Part shown: one piece after another, positions 35,118 to 46,773 of the stretch
Layout of the letters: every line of letters begins with the position of its first letter
Position numbering within the stretch: the stretch's first letter is position 1
NCBI GenBank assembly: GCA_015501055.1
Contig: JADNYV010000126.1
Span: 1 to 64,000, forward strand
Origin: Mucidula mucida
Taxonomy: Eukaryota > Basidiomycota > Agaricomycetes > Agaricales > Physalacriaceae
Direction of reading: 5' to 3'
DNA length: 64,000 bases
Position numbers and translations under genes: made by a program
Notes under the pieces: generated by a model
Told to the model about the DNA's origin: nothing
Database searches by the model: none
Seen by the model: the letters and a program-made list of their open reading frames with translations, nothing else

Positions 35118-36471
35118 TCAAGGAGAATTATCCGGCGTCAATCCAGGCAGCGTTGGACTCGTGTCCATCGGCTTCTTCTGTTCACGAGGCTGACGGGTGT
35201 TAAGAAGCCGCCTCGCCCACATTGTCCATGTCTGCAGAATGTCCTGGTAGAAATATTGAAAATGGAAGGTCCTCCACCACTACCTGCTCACCCGTTGAAT
35301 GCCAAAGATGAGAACGCCGGAAACGGGAACTGCCGTCTATGAATGACAACTCAGATGGTCAGCGAACTAAAACTACTCACGCCACGCCATGATAATATCG
35401 ACATACTCTCCCGGATTCTTGTCGAAGATGTGAATAACTCCGTCACTATTAAACGAATGAGTTAGTCGCATACGCCCACTTCCGCAATACTGACCAAAAA
35501 GCGACTAGGGTTATGACACTGAATATCATGACGCGAATGACAACCTTCAATGTTGGTACGGAAAGCCTGCGGTTGGATTCGTTAGAGTACAGATTGCGAC
35601 AAAGGGACAAGCCAAGAGAGGCTATAATTTAATTGAGCGTGTTCTCCGACGTGTCAGAAACTGAAGCGAACATACCTTGCACGGGAAGCATGGAACAGGC
35701 AATGACGATAACGAATAAAGACGATATTTTGGCTCTGGGTCGCCGTCAATGAGAGGAGCTTCAAAGACATCCGATTTCACTCACGGCAAGACACTATTAA
35801 TGGTACAGTAGGGTACATGATCCAGGCGTTGCACACGGGAAGGATTGGAAAAGCCAAACTGTATGCGTAGTCAGCAAACACATACGTTTTTTCCCGGATC
35901 GCTTACGGATAAGAAAGCCAGAAAGAACAAGAACCAGACAGAGAAGGGAGCGATGAGAAACTAGCAGTTGTACGTGAGTCGGCGGGGCTGATGAAAACAA
36001 AACTAAGCGCACTATAATGACAGCTTTGTGATGAGTTTCTAGAGGAGGCAGCGATAAACCAAAATGAACGTTATACCAGCTCTAGGGAGACAAGTTAGAA
36101 AGAAGCCGTCAAAATGATGTGTGCTTACATGAATCAAGAGGGCTAGCGTCGACAATGCAGTTCTGGGCGGAGACTGACACTAAGGATAGCGAGAAAGAGG
36201 CGACAACATACAAGCTCGGGACCGAATACATAAAAGCAGCTTGCGTGATACATAGCTTGGATCCGGGCATGTAGGTTTGATCTCGCCCTCCCGCGAAGAA
36301 TAGCAAGCAATATGAGATGCAAGATATGATCCATGAGCCGCAGAACGTGTACCAGGTCGAACAGCGCTTGACGATCGAGGAGAAGAAAGCAGTCGACAAA
36401 ATTAGAGCCATTCCAAGTGCGCCGCTGATCTGGAGGCCGATGAAAATGCGGTAAAGAGTGTCGCCCGCCAT
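35118..36471 (-). CDS. seven-helix membrane protein, paralog 2 of 3
   Basis: Same family as the genes at 10400 and 37089. ATG 36471: MAGDTLYRIFIGLQISGALG, helices through LILSTAFFSS, STWYTFCGSWIISCISYCLL, FFAGGRDQTYMPGSKLCI and TQAAFMYSVPSL. After splicing a 49-nt intron follow TALSTLALLIHSWYNVHFG, FLIAPFSVWFLFFLAFL, a loop with PYC, AKISSLFVIVIACSMLPVQ and VIRVMIFSVITLVAFW, then VPVSGVLIFGIQR. A final intron leads into the tail DILQTWTMWARRLLNTR, which ends at TGA 35118-35120 after PGLTPDNSP. About nine exons, phases consistent, no frame break noticed. Head-to-head with paralog 3, ATGs 617 bp apart, so the two may share a promoter region. Function unknown; a receptor role is only suggested by topology. 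Confidence 0.7.
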
Positions 36472-37088
36472 CTTGACGATTTCCTAACAGTGCTCAACAA
36501 GATTGAGCATGAAGTCTACGCGAAAAGGTCAGGAAAATACCCGTAAGCCGTGTATCTGCTCACTGTTTCAGATAACGTCGCGTCCTATATCTGAGACAGA
36601 TATGAAAGTTAGAAACAGAGATGCGATCTGGTCAACAAGCACCCACATATTCCGGTTTCCCACGGTCACCTCTTCCCAATAAACAACGACACTCGTAGCT
36701 CGCACTGGGATCTCTGAATAGTAAGTCTTAGCTTAGCTTTTTTCTCTCCTGCACATCTGACTCTACGCGGCCAAAGGCGGACACACAGATATAAGGGTAT
36801 CGGGTGTGAAGACAACAACGGCGCATCAAAAGTTACTCGGTCCGACGTCGCGTTTGATGAAATGACACTTCTTCACCGCGTCAATTGAATCCGACAACAA
36901 GATCTTCACCCAAGACGGCCTTTACTCCTTTAGAGTATCATTGATGCGACTGGTTGTCACAAAGAATCAACGCTTGTTTCCCATCTTTCTCTTTCCTCTC
37001 ATCTCAGCGAGACCCCCTGGCGGATTTCTTTTGTTCTATGGTTCTGGCAGCCCTTCGTCTTTGATAAACTTTCTTTCAATTCCTAGCC
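36472..37088. other. divergent promoter region of two paralogs
   Basis: 617 bp between the ATGs of the head-to-head seven-helix genes. No gene seen; a pyrimidine-rich stretch precedes ATG 37089. Confidence 0.5.
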
Positions 37089-38479
37089 ATGGCGCCCTTG
37101 TCTTTCCTCCTCGCACGCCGTGAGTCCCTTTTAGCCGTCGCCGACATGCTGTTGACATCTCGTTCAGGTGAAGATCAACCGCCAGATTACTCTCAGTACG
37201 CGTCCAATCGAATCGGTGTCTTCATTGCGTTTCAATGTATCGGACTCTTTGGCTCCCTCATCATTATGAGCACGGCTTTGTACGCGAGCCGCATCTCGCG
37301 GCATATGACCTGGTTCAGCTTCATGTTCTCTTGGTTCATCTCATCTCTTTCATATACTCTCCTGCTGTTCAGCGGTGAAATCAACAATCCCGAGCCAGGC
37401 TTCAGTGTTTGTTTCACGCAGGCATTGTTGATATACGCTGCCCCGCCACTGTATGTCTTATCGTCGCCTTTTTGTATCTACCATTGACACGCTTCTCTAG
37501 TACGGCAGCGGCGACGATGGGCCTGGTTGTACAGGTAAGCGTGGAAGCTGACTCTATCCGGTAATTCCTCAGTAATCCGCAGATTTGGTTCAACATCCGC
37601 TTTATTATTCTGGGAACCAGAATCAAGAGAGAACAATATTGGTCTAGTGCTGTTTGTCGAGTCTCTCATCATCAGCGCCCGTGCTCATATTTGTCGACAG
37701 ATTCTGATCTTTCCTTACATAGTACACGCCATCATACTAGTAGAAACGCTCTTTGTAAGTATTCTCACATACGTTTGGCAGCGCACGCTCTGACTCCGTA
37801 TCATTAGATTGGACTGAATGATCCTGATTCCATCCGGAGAACTGGCAGTGGCATGTATTGCAACACTGGGAATCCTGTTCCGTTAGTCATTTTACGATTC
37901 AAAATGTTTGTATCCTCATATCCGCTCAGAGGAAGAGTCTCTACAGGGCTGGTGGTCCTACTGCTACTCCCGGCCGTTGTCATTGAGTGTAGGTGTTAAA
38001 ATGCGCGGAGTCGTACCGACTGATGACGGATCATCTCTAGGTTTGACATGCAATCTTCTGCGTAAGCATTGGGCGGTCTTCAAGAAAGAGGCCAATTCAA
38101 TATCCCTGGCGCTACGAGTCCTTTGTTTTATGATATTCGGTGTTTTTGCCATCGTGTCAGTCTTCAAATGCTGCACTGGTCCATCAGCTTACAGCCGTAT
38201 AGTTTGAGTCTTGTGTTCTTCTTCATCGTTCATCATGGCGCCGATTTGAACATCGTTGTTTCCACAAGTACGTTTTCTACCTTCTTCTTCTGAGGTTGCT
38301 GAACCAGTTCTTGTAGTTCCGTTAGCAGCAGTTCTGCTCTTCGGCACACAAAGAGTATTTATTCACTCATTGAACTTCCATTTCCTGACCACATGCAACA
38401 GGATCTCCTTCGCGTCTACATGTTTTGGAAACGGCCAGTCAAGCAGCCGGAAGCCGACAGTAAATTAGATCTCAATTAA
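37089..38479 (+). CDS. seven-helix membrane protein, paralog 3 of 3, one frame break
   Basis: Start ATG 37089 has a strong context (gccATGgc); a second in-frame ATG at 37146 aligns better with paralog 1. Helices: GVFIAFQCIGLFGSLIIMST, TWFSFMFSWFISSLSYTLLL, VCFTQALLIYAAPPL. A 34-nt exon (37501-37534) adds TAAATMGLVVQ, then IWFNIRFIILGTR, ILIFPYIVHAIILVETLF, a loop with MYCNTGNPVP, LVVLLLLPAVVIEC and ALRVLCFMIFGVFAI. Next come ADLNIVVST and IPLAAVLLFGTQR, then an intron and the tail DLLRVYMFWKRPVKQPEAD. Ends TAA 38477-38479. Near 38163 one base seems missing: the frame moves between IVSV and LQMLHWSISLQPYS. Shares intron positions and the FG[TI]Q boundary with both paralogs. Confidence 0.68.
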
Positions 38480-38691
38480 AGACAAGTATGTATGACCTGT
38501 TCCACGAGAAATCATTGGAATCAATCAGTGTTGAGCTTAAATAGGCTCGTGTCCAGGCATTTCGACTGCAGTGAGTAGAATAGTCAATTGATTAGATCGT
38601 GTGTATGGTGTTTACGCGTATGTACCGGCGAGCGGAATTTGAAAGCACTCTTCCGCAGACTGCCTGTTGCGTCTGGTGCTACGAGTCTGGA

Positions 38692-41600
38692 ATGAGTGTT
38701 CCACCCGAGTCTGGTGGATATTATGGCTACAAGTTGCCTTCAAACAACGTCGAACCGACATTGGAAGTGACTGGGACCCAGCGAAGATGCACAGTCAAAG
38801 GATGCCAACGACCAATCGAGTTGGAGTCGCCCAACAAGATGTGCGAGTCGTGTCGCGGGAAGCACAGAATCTACGCGTCGACAAAACGCGCGCGCAGGAA
38901 GCTCGAAAAGGCGGCAGTTAGTGGGCAGACAGTAGTCCCCGTCGAGCAGATACCTGGTTCAGCCGCTTGGATGCCGCGTCCAGAGGACCAAGAACCAGAG
39001 GTGACTATCTTGTTTGTCATGTCGCTCACCCACTCACGGTGTGGTGTAGCACGGTCTATCGGATGGCCCAGCATCGTCGTATCCGCCAGCGTTCCATCTC
39101 GAGCCTGCGCCGCCTCCTGAACCAGAACCGCAACACCAGAATTGGGCTAGCACCATCGATCCCCGTCTCTTCCGAAGTAATCCATCGACTAGTAGCGAGC
39201 TAGCTGGCGCATTGACTCTGCCCCCAACGATCTCTAGACCAACAGAAGTGTCCCCAGTCCGAGACTCTCCTCCGCCCGCCAAAAAACCACGAATTGAAAA
39301 GGAAAAGTCGTTGTCGCCAATTCCTGCAGATGGCTCACCCAGTCTTCCTCCTCGTTTTTGCTCAGTCAAGGGCTGTCGAACGGTCATCGATGGTTCATAC
39401 CCGTACAAAATGTGTGAGCCCTGCCGCGATCGTTATCGCAACTATGGCATCACTAAACGCCGCAAGTGGAAGGCAGAACGCGTCGCTTTCGAACAGGAGC
39501 TTGATAATCTGAGAGATGTAGAGGACGAACGTCGTCGTGGTCTCGGCCTTACTCCTCTCAGCGACTCGCCTGATGAGCTCTTCGATTGGGAACAGTCTAT
39601 CGTGGATGAGAAGATTTCCATGCCTGAGAACATCGAGGCCCTTGTCTCTGCCTACTCCTCCCTTTCTCCACAGACGCTGCTCACTGCAATGCCCGACCAG
39701 TCCCTTGCTCTCAGTACGGCTTCCATACAATCACTAGGCCAAACCTCCTCAGACAAACCCGTTCCCAATCTCCCACCTCACATGTGCACTGTCTCCCACT
39801 GTCACAAGATCCTTCCTGGAAGTTATCTCTTCAAACGATGCGAGCAGCATCGACTGCAGAATCGCCACCACAGTCAACTGAAGCGCGTTCGTGAGAAAGA
39901 AGTCAAGTCGGTAGGGCCCCCAGAAGGTTCCGTCGGGGAAACCTTCGAAATTGGTAGGGACAGCCAGTCCCTTCAGGAGGATGCAGACGCTGATGATGAC
40001 GATGTTGACGAGCAAGTGCCTCCACCGAAGCGCAGGAAAAAGGAAAAAGGCCCTTTGCCTGATTCAAATTCACCAGAACCTACGATAGATTACGAGGCTG
40101 AATATGTCCGAGAGAAGGAAAGAGCCGAGGTCAGTCTATCTAACAACTTGAAATGTAATAAACTTATGTTCTGCAGAAGCGACATCGAACTTGGAGTTGT
40201 ACTGCTCCGAACTGTCATAATCTTATACCTCCTGGAACTCGCTGGCGCATGTGCGATCCTTGTCGCATTAATCGCAAGGCAGTGCAGGCCCAGCGACGTG
40301 CTGATGTTGAGAAGGAGCTAAGGGAAGCAGAAAAGGCATGGTTGCGCTCGAGGAAGGAGGAAGACGCGTCACATGACGCTTCAACGTCTACTTCAGCCCC
40401 ACCTGCAGCATCAGAAGAACAAATTACCATTGGCGATGTGGTCGTTGCTGATTTGGGCGATGAACCGATTGCGTTTGATGTTAATCCTCAGACTCTGCAT
40501 GATCAGATAGAGGAGACCGCGACGGTATCGCTAACCCACACGTCCCCAATATCGCCAGTGACGGAAGGTCAAGCTACTGTTGATGTTCTTCCTTTGAATA
40601 CCAAGGCCGAACCGGTTCCTCCTCAAGCATCGTCCCAAAGTCCCAAAACTGCTGAGCGCAAACCGGTTACGGTATGTCTCGACTGTTTTATATTATTTTA
40701 CTTGCTAATCGTCTCCCAGCAAAACGAATACCCGAATGCTTCAACCTCGTTCACGCAAACGGTTATCCCGTCAGCAACGATCGTCCCATCGGCCCCCAGC
40801 ACGTCTACAGTACAGCAAGCGACCTTCTCGGTATCAACTCCGCCTGAGCCGGCCAAGAAGAGGAAGCGTCGTTCGACAAAGAAAGTCGAAATCGACAAAG
40901 CGCCGGTAACGAATAATGCTTTGGCTACCGGCTCAAGGTCAACTCCCGTGCCATCGACTAGTGCAACGCCTGGTCCACCTGCAGTACCGTATCCCCCGGG
41001 ATATTCTTATGCTCCTGGACATGTACCATATCATAGTTATTATATGCCCCCCTATAGTGTGCCTCCCTATGGGGCTCCTCCCCCGCCTCCTGCACAACCG
41101 CAGGCTGGTTCAAGCACTGGGAATACTACTGCAGACCCCCGTGCGGCACCGCATCACCCCCAAGCACCGATGTACTCTCCCTACGCATACCCATACCATT
41201 ACCCAGCGCAACAGATTTACGGTGGACCTCCATATTACTCGCCTTATTATCCGTATGCTGGGCGTTATCCGTACCCCATTCCACCTCCTGCACCAGTGCC
41301 AATGCCGAAGACTGCTCAGAGGAAAAGTAGAAGGAAGACAGATGCTCCACCGTCTTCGACACCTACCCCAGTGCCAGATACCCGCTCACCTCCGACTCAA
41401 GATAAGCCTGCGCAGATTTCGACGTCTACAACAGAACCTGCAAAGCCTGAAACCCCGACGTCTTCAGCGCCTTCCGAACCTGCTTCAAAGTCGCCCGTGC
41501 CTGCTCCATCGACTAGTCCTGCATTCGAGGTTCAGACCCAGCCCTCGCCACCAAGTACATCGTTGCCCTCAGCCACAGTGCCAACGTCAACAGCCTTCAC

Positions 41601-42321
41601 CCCTTCCGCGGACCGTGATATTTTCCGACCGTCGTCGTATTCTTCCTTGATTCCCATAACGTCAAAGCCAGCAGGCACGCCTCAATATCTGGCCGACACC
41701 GTAGCTGCAATCAGTAAGAACATGTCCTTCAATTACTATAAACCTGATGTCAGTGCCTCTCTTGTACCCACCATTCTTGGCTGATTGTGTGTGTAGGAAA
41801 AGCGACCGCGACGACGGCGAGGCGAGAACCCGACTGGGGAACTCGAGCAAGTGAATTATATGGGCGTTGGACCAGTGGAGTCGTCGCAGTCGCAGTTCAG
41901 TGTCAAGTTGACGCCAGAGCCTGTCATTTCTCAGTCGATGTCGACGTCCATCGTTGCTCCACCTTCAATATCGGTGTCTTCAAGTCAGGCGGAGTCGCAG
42001 CAGAGTGCTACCGACGAGACGCCACAACCTGCCGCCGAGCAAAGTGATGATCCACATCAGCAAGCGCAACCTGTAAGTTTTTAGTCCAGTCCTCCCCTTA
42101 CCTATGTGAATCTTCCTTTCAAGCGTCCGTGTGGTAACAAGGCGTGTCGTCGTATGATTCCCGTTGATGTGTTGAGCAATATATGCGAAAAGTGTCGCTT
42201 GCGTATGAAGAAACATCAGGCGAACGCGAAGCAGCGGTTCAAGCTGGAGCCGAAGAAAGCGATTTTGCCGCGGTCGGGGAGCAGAAAAAGTAGTGTTGGT
42301 GTTGAAACTTCGCAATCATGA
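38692..42321 (+). CDS. protein with five C-x4-C-x12-C-x2-[C/H] motifs, unknown
   Basis: Six exons in perfect phase (38692-39000, 39050-40129, 40177-40671, 40720-41748, 41797-42072, 42124-42321), 1,128 residues. Start MSVPPESGGYYGYKLPS; an upstream ATG at 38605 is possible. Five copies of one motif: RRCTVKGCQRPI...KMCESCR, RFCSVKGCRTVI...KMCEPCR, HMCTVSHCHKIL...KRCEQHR, WSCTAPNCHNLI...RMCDPCR, RPCGNKACRRMI...NICEKCR. Each has C-x4-C, exactly 12 residues, then C-x2-C (His in copy 3), followed by Arg and a basic helix with K/R pairs. This is what a small zinc-binding module with a basic extension would look like. Between copies: acidic and Ser/Pro linkers, nuclear-signal-like PPPKRRKKEK and KKRKRRSTKK, and a Tyr/Pro-rich stretch around 40980-41290. 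Likely a nuclear nucleic-acid or chromatin protein (inference). Not a known family to me. Confidence 0.8.
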
Positions 42322-42688
42322 GTTCCTTTCTATTTCTTATAGTAGCTGTAGTTTTATTTGTTCTTCTGCTCATCTGGATACTTTAAACAATCATAATCAT
42401 CGTCAAAATCGAGAAGCAATGCGAGCTCTCTTCATCTTTCATCAGTAGGTATAACATAGTAGGACGCTGCAAAGGATGGCTAGCGTATACACTCAGATTG
42501 ATGTGTCTCCAATCCCAATCCCCAAGTTCTGGAAGTTGTGGAGAAGGTATTCCATATGCAGCCTGTCAATAGACCACCTTCACATAACAGTCCATAGAGG
42601 ACTATATCTTGCCACCACGTTTTGCAACGAAATTCATTAAAGCAAGGACTAGATGAGCAGTACGATAGATGTAGCATTCGACAAATTA
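42322..42688. other. convergent 3' spacer
   Basis: 367 bp between the stop codons of two convergent genes; no gene seen. Confidence 0.5.
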
Positions 42689-44603
42689 TTACATTATCAG
42701 ACAATCCGACTTGTCCTCCGGCACAGTCATAGTCGTGCTCCCAATCCCCATCTCCGCAAACGTCTGCGGCCCCGAACTCTTTCGTGGCGGCTCATAGCGT
42801 TCACTGGCGCCCGAAGCCGAGCTATCACCCGTATTGTTCCTCTCCGAGGCTCGTCGCCCCGGCGGACGCGGGGACGGCGATCGTGCTGGGGCTTCACTGG
42901 CGCTGTTGAATCCAGGATCCACGAGCGAGTATCGTTTCCGGCCTGGCATCTGCGGGGCGGCCAATAAAGTCGGGGATGTAGGCGGAGGAGACGGCGTCTT
43001 GGGCGGCGTCATTGGGTAAACACCCTCGATGATAGTTTCCTTGCGAATGTTCTCGAGGACCCTTCTCGATGGTCGACGCGTTGTAGTCGGATACGTGTTC
43101 CCTCTAGCGTCGCTGACCATTTTGGCGGTGGTCCGCTTTCTGACTAGCTTCTCCCCCGTTAGCGTCTCGTGCTCCGATCTCGTCAATACAGAAGGTGTCG
43201 GGAGGTTCAAGGCCTGCAATCGACCTTTAGCTTCCTCACTTCCATGAGTCGCAGCCTGAGGGTATTTTAAGTATTCTAATATAGAAAAGTGGACAAGAAT
43301 AAGCCTGACCTTGTTGTACCATGATATGGCTTTCTCCAGATCCTTCTTCCCCGCAACTCCGACCTCACAATAATAGCCCATAGCAAACTCTGCGCTAACG
43401 AGACCTTTATCTGCAGCCTTCTCAGCAAACACCCACGCGAGCCCCTCATCCTTGTCAAAAGCACCCTCGGCACCGCACAAAAACCACTTGCTCAACGCCA
43501 TCTCCGCCTCCATCGTCCCGGATTGTATATACCACTCCACACTCATCATGGGATCATAGGGCCACGGATACTGCGCAAACTCGTACGCAAAGCCGAGTTT
43601 GTATTGGGCAGGTGGGTAATGGAAGAAGGCTGCGCGTTCCAGATGGACCTTGGCTTCGTCATGTGGAGAAGTACTCGGAGGGAGGATGACATTAAAGGAC
43701 GAGGCAGGAATTTCAGCAAGACCGGATTCGCCAAGGAGTAGGAGTGCATAAGCGTATGCTGGCTGCGGGGTATAGAGAGTCGCGTTAGTGGCCGCCCTGG
43801 CTAATAGAGCGAGACCACTGGGTATATTTTGAGGAAGATCTAGTTGGCCTAATAAATGAGCCACTCCCATTCGCTACAGATATTCCATCAGTACACGTTT
43901 CTGAGTTAGAACGAGAGAAACGAACGTAAAGACAATCAGTCACGCCGAAGGCAACCCCCCGTCCAAAGCAATCTCGGGCATGCCCCAAATCTCCAAACGT
44001 CTCGTACTCGCGCCCGAGATTGAACCAGGCCTGGTGAAACCCAGCCTTGGCGCTCGCTTCAAAGTCCCTGAAGGCCTGCTGTCGGTTGTGCTGCACGATG
44101 CGCGGCACGGCACCCGATGCTGCGATGGTTGCGCGGAGGTATTGCGCCTCGGGGCAGGTCGCGGCTAATCCATCAAACATCGAGGCGGCCGTTTGCACCA
44201 AGGCCATCAGAGACGCGTCGGTGAGTTTGGCGGCGCCAGCATCGGGATCTAGGCTGCTATGCCGACCGAGTAGATACACGACGTCGCGACACCACGCGAT
44301 CTTGTTTTCGGGCTCGACGTCGGGCTGATCTATGGCCGAATAGGACAGTTCGAGAGCGGAGACGGTCGGGATCTCGGCGACGGCTTTGGTGCTGGAAGGA
44401 CTGGAGGGTGAACGCAGTGGAGAAGCGGGTCGACTGCTTCCACCTGGTTGCAGTATGGACGGTATGGGGATCTCGAGAGATAGGGTTGGTACAGACGTCG
44501 GAGTGGCTGGCGGGGATGCAGTAACGCCTCCTGTAAAGTACTCTGCATCGTCTCGGGGAGAGACTGGAGGGTCTGAGGGTGGAGGAGTTGGGGGAGGAGA
44601 CAT
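42689..44603 (-). CDS. Skt5/Chs4-like chitin synthase regulator with Sel1 repeats and CaaX
   Basis: Sel1-repeat protein of the Skt5/Chs4 type; in yeast Skt5 activates chitin synthase III at the bud neck and is prenylated. Three exons: 43926-44603, 43310-43873, 42689-43255, 602 residues, no frame break. Start ATG 44603 (MSPPPTPPPSDPP) with a disordered Pro-rich head. Sel1-like repeats follow: AFRDFEASAKAGFHQAWFNL, AKVHLERAAFFHYPPAQYKL, MMSVEWYIQSGTMEAEMAL, AWVFAEKAADKGLVSAEFAM and LEKAISWYNKAATHGSEEAK. The tail is basic and Ser/Pro-rich and ends in CLIM, a canonical CaaX box, supporting membrane anchoring. The combination of Sel1 repeats and CaaX is typical of Skt5. The exact paralog cannot be fixed from sequence alone. 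Confidence 0.85.
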
Positions 44604-44630
44604 TAGTGGGCCTGGCAACTATGTGGGTCC

Positions 44631-44637
44631 TTTTATA
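44631..44637 (-). promoter_or_regulatory. TATA box, unusually close to ATG
   Basis: TATAAAA on the minus strand only about 28-34 bp upstream of ATG 44603. If used, the 5' leader would be nearly absent. Confidence 0.35.
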
Positions 44638-45192
44638 GTGCCGCAGTCATCGTCATTCGAAATCGGAGCAAGTAGACGAAGGCTTGCTTCCCGGTGGAGC
44701 GGGGATCATATTATGCCTTGATCAGCCACGAGTATGCGGCAAATAATTCCACAACGTGTTCTCTGACAGCAGTGGCGCTCATCAGTGGAGCACCACTTTA
44801 GGACCTACATGTCCATATTCTATAGCACAATTCAGCACAGAACGACATTGCAAGTAACAACCAGTTTTTCTACCGCTTCTCTTTACAGCACCGGCCGTAC
44901 TTTTAGTACAGGGCACGGCGTCTGTTCCATCTCACGTTCGACACGTTTCGATCTTGTTTTGCCTCCGTTTGTTCGTTGCCATTCGATATTATAAAAGATG
45001 ACTATTCCTGTGCTAGAGAGAACGTTCCAGGGTTTCAATGTTATGGTACTGAATCAAGATGTGACAACCGTGACGATCAATGCTTAAGGGTTAGCCAAGA
45101 AGGCGGTCATTGCCAAAACAGTGCTCCTAAAGCTGCAAGGGCCGAGCTTCTCTACTGGACAATAATTATCGCTTCATTGTTGTACACATTCA
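44638..45192. other. intergenic, no gene seen
   Basis: Spacer between the Skt5-like promoter and the 3' end of the GH88 gene; short frames only. Confidence 0.45.
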
Positions 45193-46732
45193 TCAGCACG
45201 TCGTAAGATTCATAGCCAGCAGCTCGTTCCCAGCCTTTATGTAGTAATAATCACCTAAGTAAAAAGCATGTCAGCCACGATACGCGCATCTTCGGTTGAC
45301 ACACCGTAAACAAGACCGGTCAGGTAGTTATTCTGAGGCCAGTTGGCCGTCGCATTGGACAACAGACTCTGCCAAGACGGCGCCCACGCAAGATCGGTGA
45401 TAGAGTCCAAAATCTGTCATACGCCGACAATCAAAAGACAGCGTACTAACTCTCGTAAAGAAACACGTACACCCAAAGCCGCATTTCTCCACTTGGTGGC
45501 TAGGGACCCGTCCGTTTCCAACTGGGCCAACAGCAAAAGACCGTTCGAGACAATACCTGCAGCAGACGAATCCGCTGGTCGTGGATTGGGAATGTTGGGT
45601 GCGTCGAAATCCCTGCCATCACGTTTGAGAGAAGCATTGCAGAAATGGAAAAGCATCTACCAAGGTACAACGCCGTCCGCTGGGAGATGATCAATAAACC
45701 ATGTTGCAAGGCGGCGTGAGGTGCTGAGGTAGTTGGTGTCACCGGTAAGGCGATACACTGACAACATGCAACATCAGATCAAGGTCGACATGATAGCATG
45801 ATATTGCATACTGTTAGCAAAACCGTAAACACCCCAGCTTTGTCCGCGACTCCAGGTACTGTTCTTCCTCGTTAGAATGTCGGCGACAATCGAGATCATC
45901 GACTGACCTGTTGTCGGCGTATCCCTGGTTGGTTATTTTGCTGATGACACCGCCAGTCGTTCCGTTGTAGATGAGAACATGCCACGTCGATCCTGCGTCG
46001 CAAGCTGCAGTCATTTTTCTCGCGCTAATGCCAGATACACGTACCATCGGCTCGAATATGATTATTCATTGTCGTATCTGCGTGCTTTCTGGCAATTTGG
46101 CGCAAGGTATCATTGCCAGTGAGACTGGCAGAGACATATAAGACCTCGAGATTCATCATATTGTCAATGATAACCGTGAATCGGTTAGGATCACTAGAGT
46201 CCCAGCTGCGCGTACATCCTACAACTGGGTTGTACCGATTTGCGAGATACGTGGCGAAAGAGTTGATAGCCGCGATAGCCGTCTCATTGGAGGAGTTTCT
46301 AGTTCAAAAGTTTAGCAACAGGTAAACTCAAGAATGTATTGCTTACAAGGCCAATTCATCGACGAAAGGAAAACTCAAGAAGCCAACATCGTGTCCGACA
46401 CTATTGGACTTTCCGAGGGGAATGAGCGCAGTGCTCCAGGCTTGCCCGAGGGTACGCCAATTCGTGTTGCTCGCGTCCTCCGAGGGACACAACGCCTTGC
46501 GTTTATTCAACTCGTACATCATGGCCGGAAAGAATCCCGAAGTCCACGAGTCGGCAGCGGTATTTTGCCATGTACCAGTTCTCGTGGTCTGCTGGGGATA
46601 CGAGGTCGTGGAATGCGACTGGACGGTAGATAGGGACTTTGAGAAGATGAGGGAAGAGTAGAGTTCCCGGGGTGCGGATTGGGATTGTACTACGCCAAGA
46701 AGAGCGGAGACGAGAAGAGATAGGAAGAGCAT
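45193..46732 (-). CDS. GH88-type unsaturated uronyl hydrolase, secreted
   Basis: Glycoside hydrolase of the GH88 (unsaturated glucuronyl hydrolase) type, which removes the unsaturated uronic acid left by polysaccharide lyases through hydration of its double bond. Signal peptide MLFLSLLVSALLGVVQSQSA from ATG 46732. Motifs: SWTSGFFPAMMYELNKRK, GHDVGFLSFPFVDEL, FTVIIDNMMNLEVLYVSA (contains the Asp expected in the active site), TTMNNHIRADA, TGGVISKITNQGYADNSTW, SRGQSWGVYGFANMYRLTGD, DGVVPWDFDAPN, ITDLAWAPSWQSLLSNATAN, and the end LVYGDYYYIKAGNELLAMN. About nine exons, all joins in phase, no frame break. Substrate unknown; a role with the PL26-like lyase 12 kb away is possible but not shown. Confidence 0.85.
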
Positions 46733-46766
46733 GCTGTTCTTGGGAGAGCCTAAGAAGGAGGCATGC

Positions 46767-46773
46767 TTTTATG
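46767..46773 (-). promoter_or_regulatory. TATA-like box
   Basis: CATAAAA on the minus strand about 35-40 bp upstream of ATG 46732. Confidence 0.3.

Noticed and set aside
10400..38479. Assigning the seven-helix proteins to Ste3 pheromone receptors
   Set aside because: Topology is similar, but Ste3 hallmark motifs are not seen, so only a neutral name is given.
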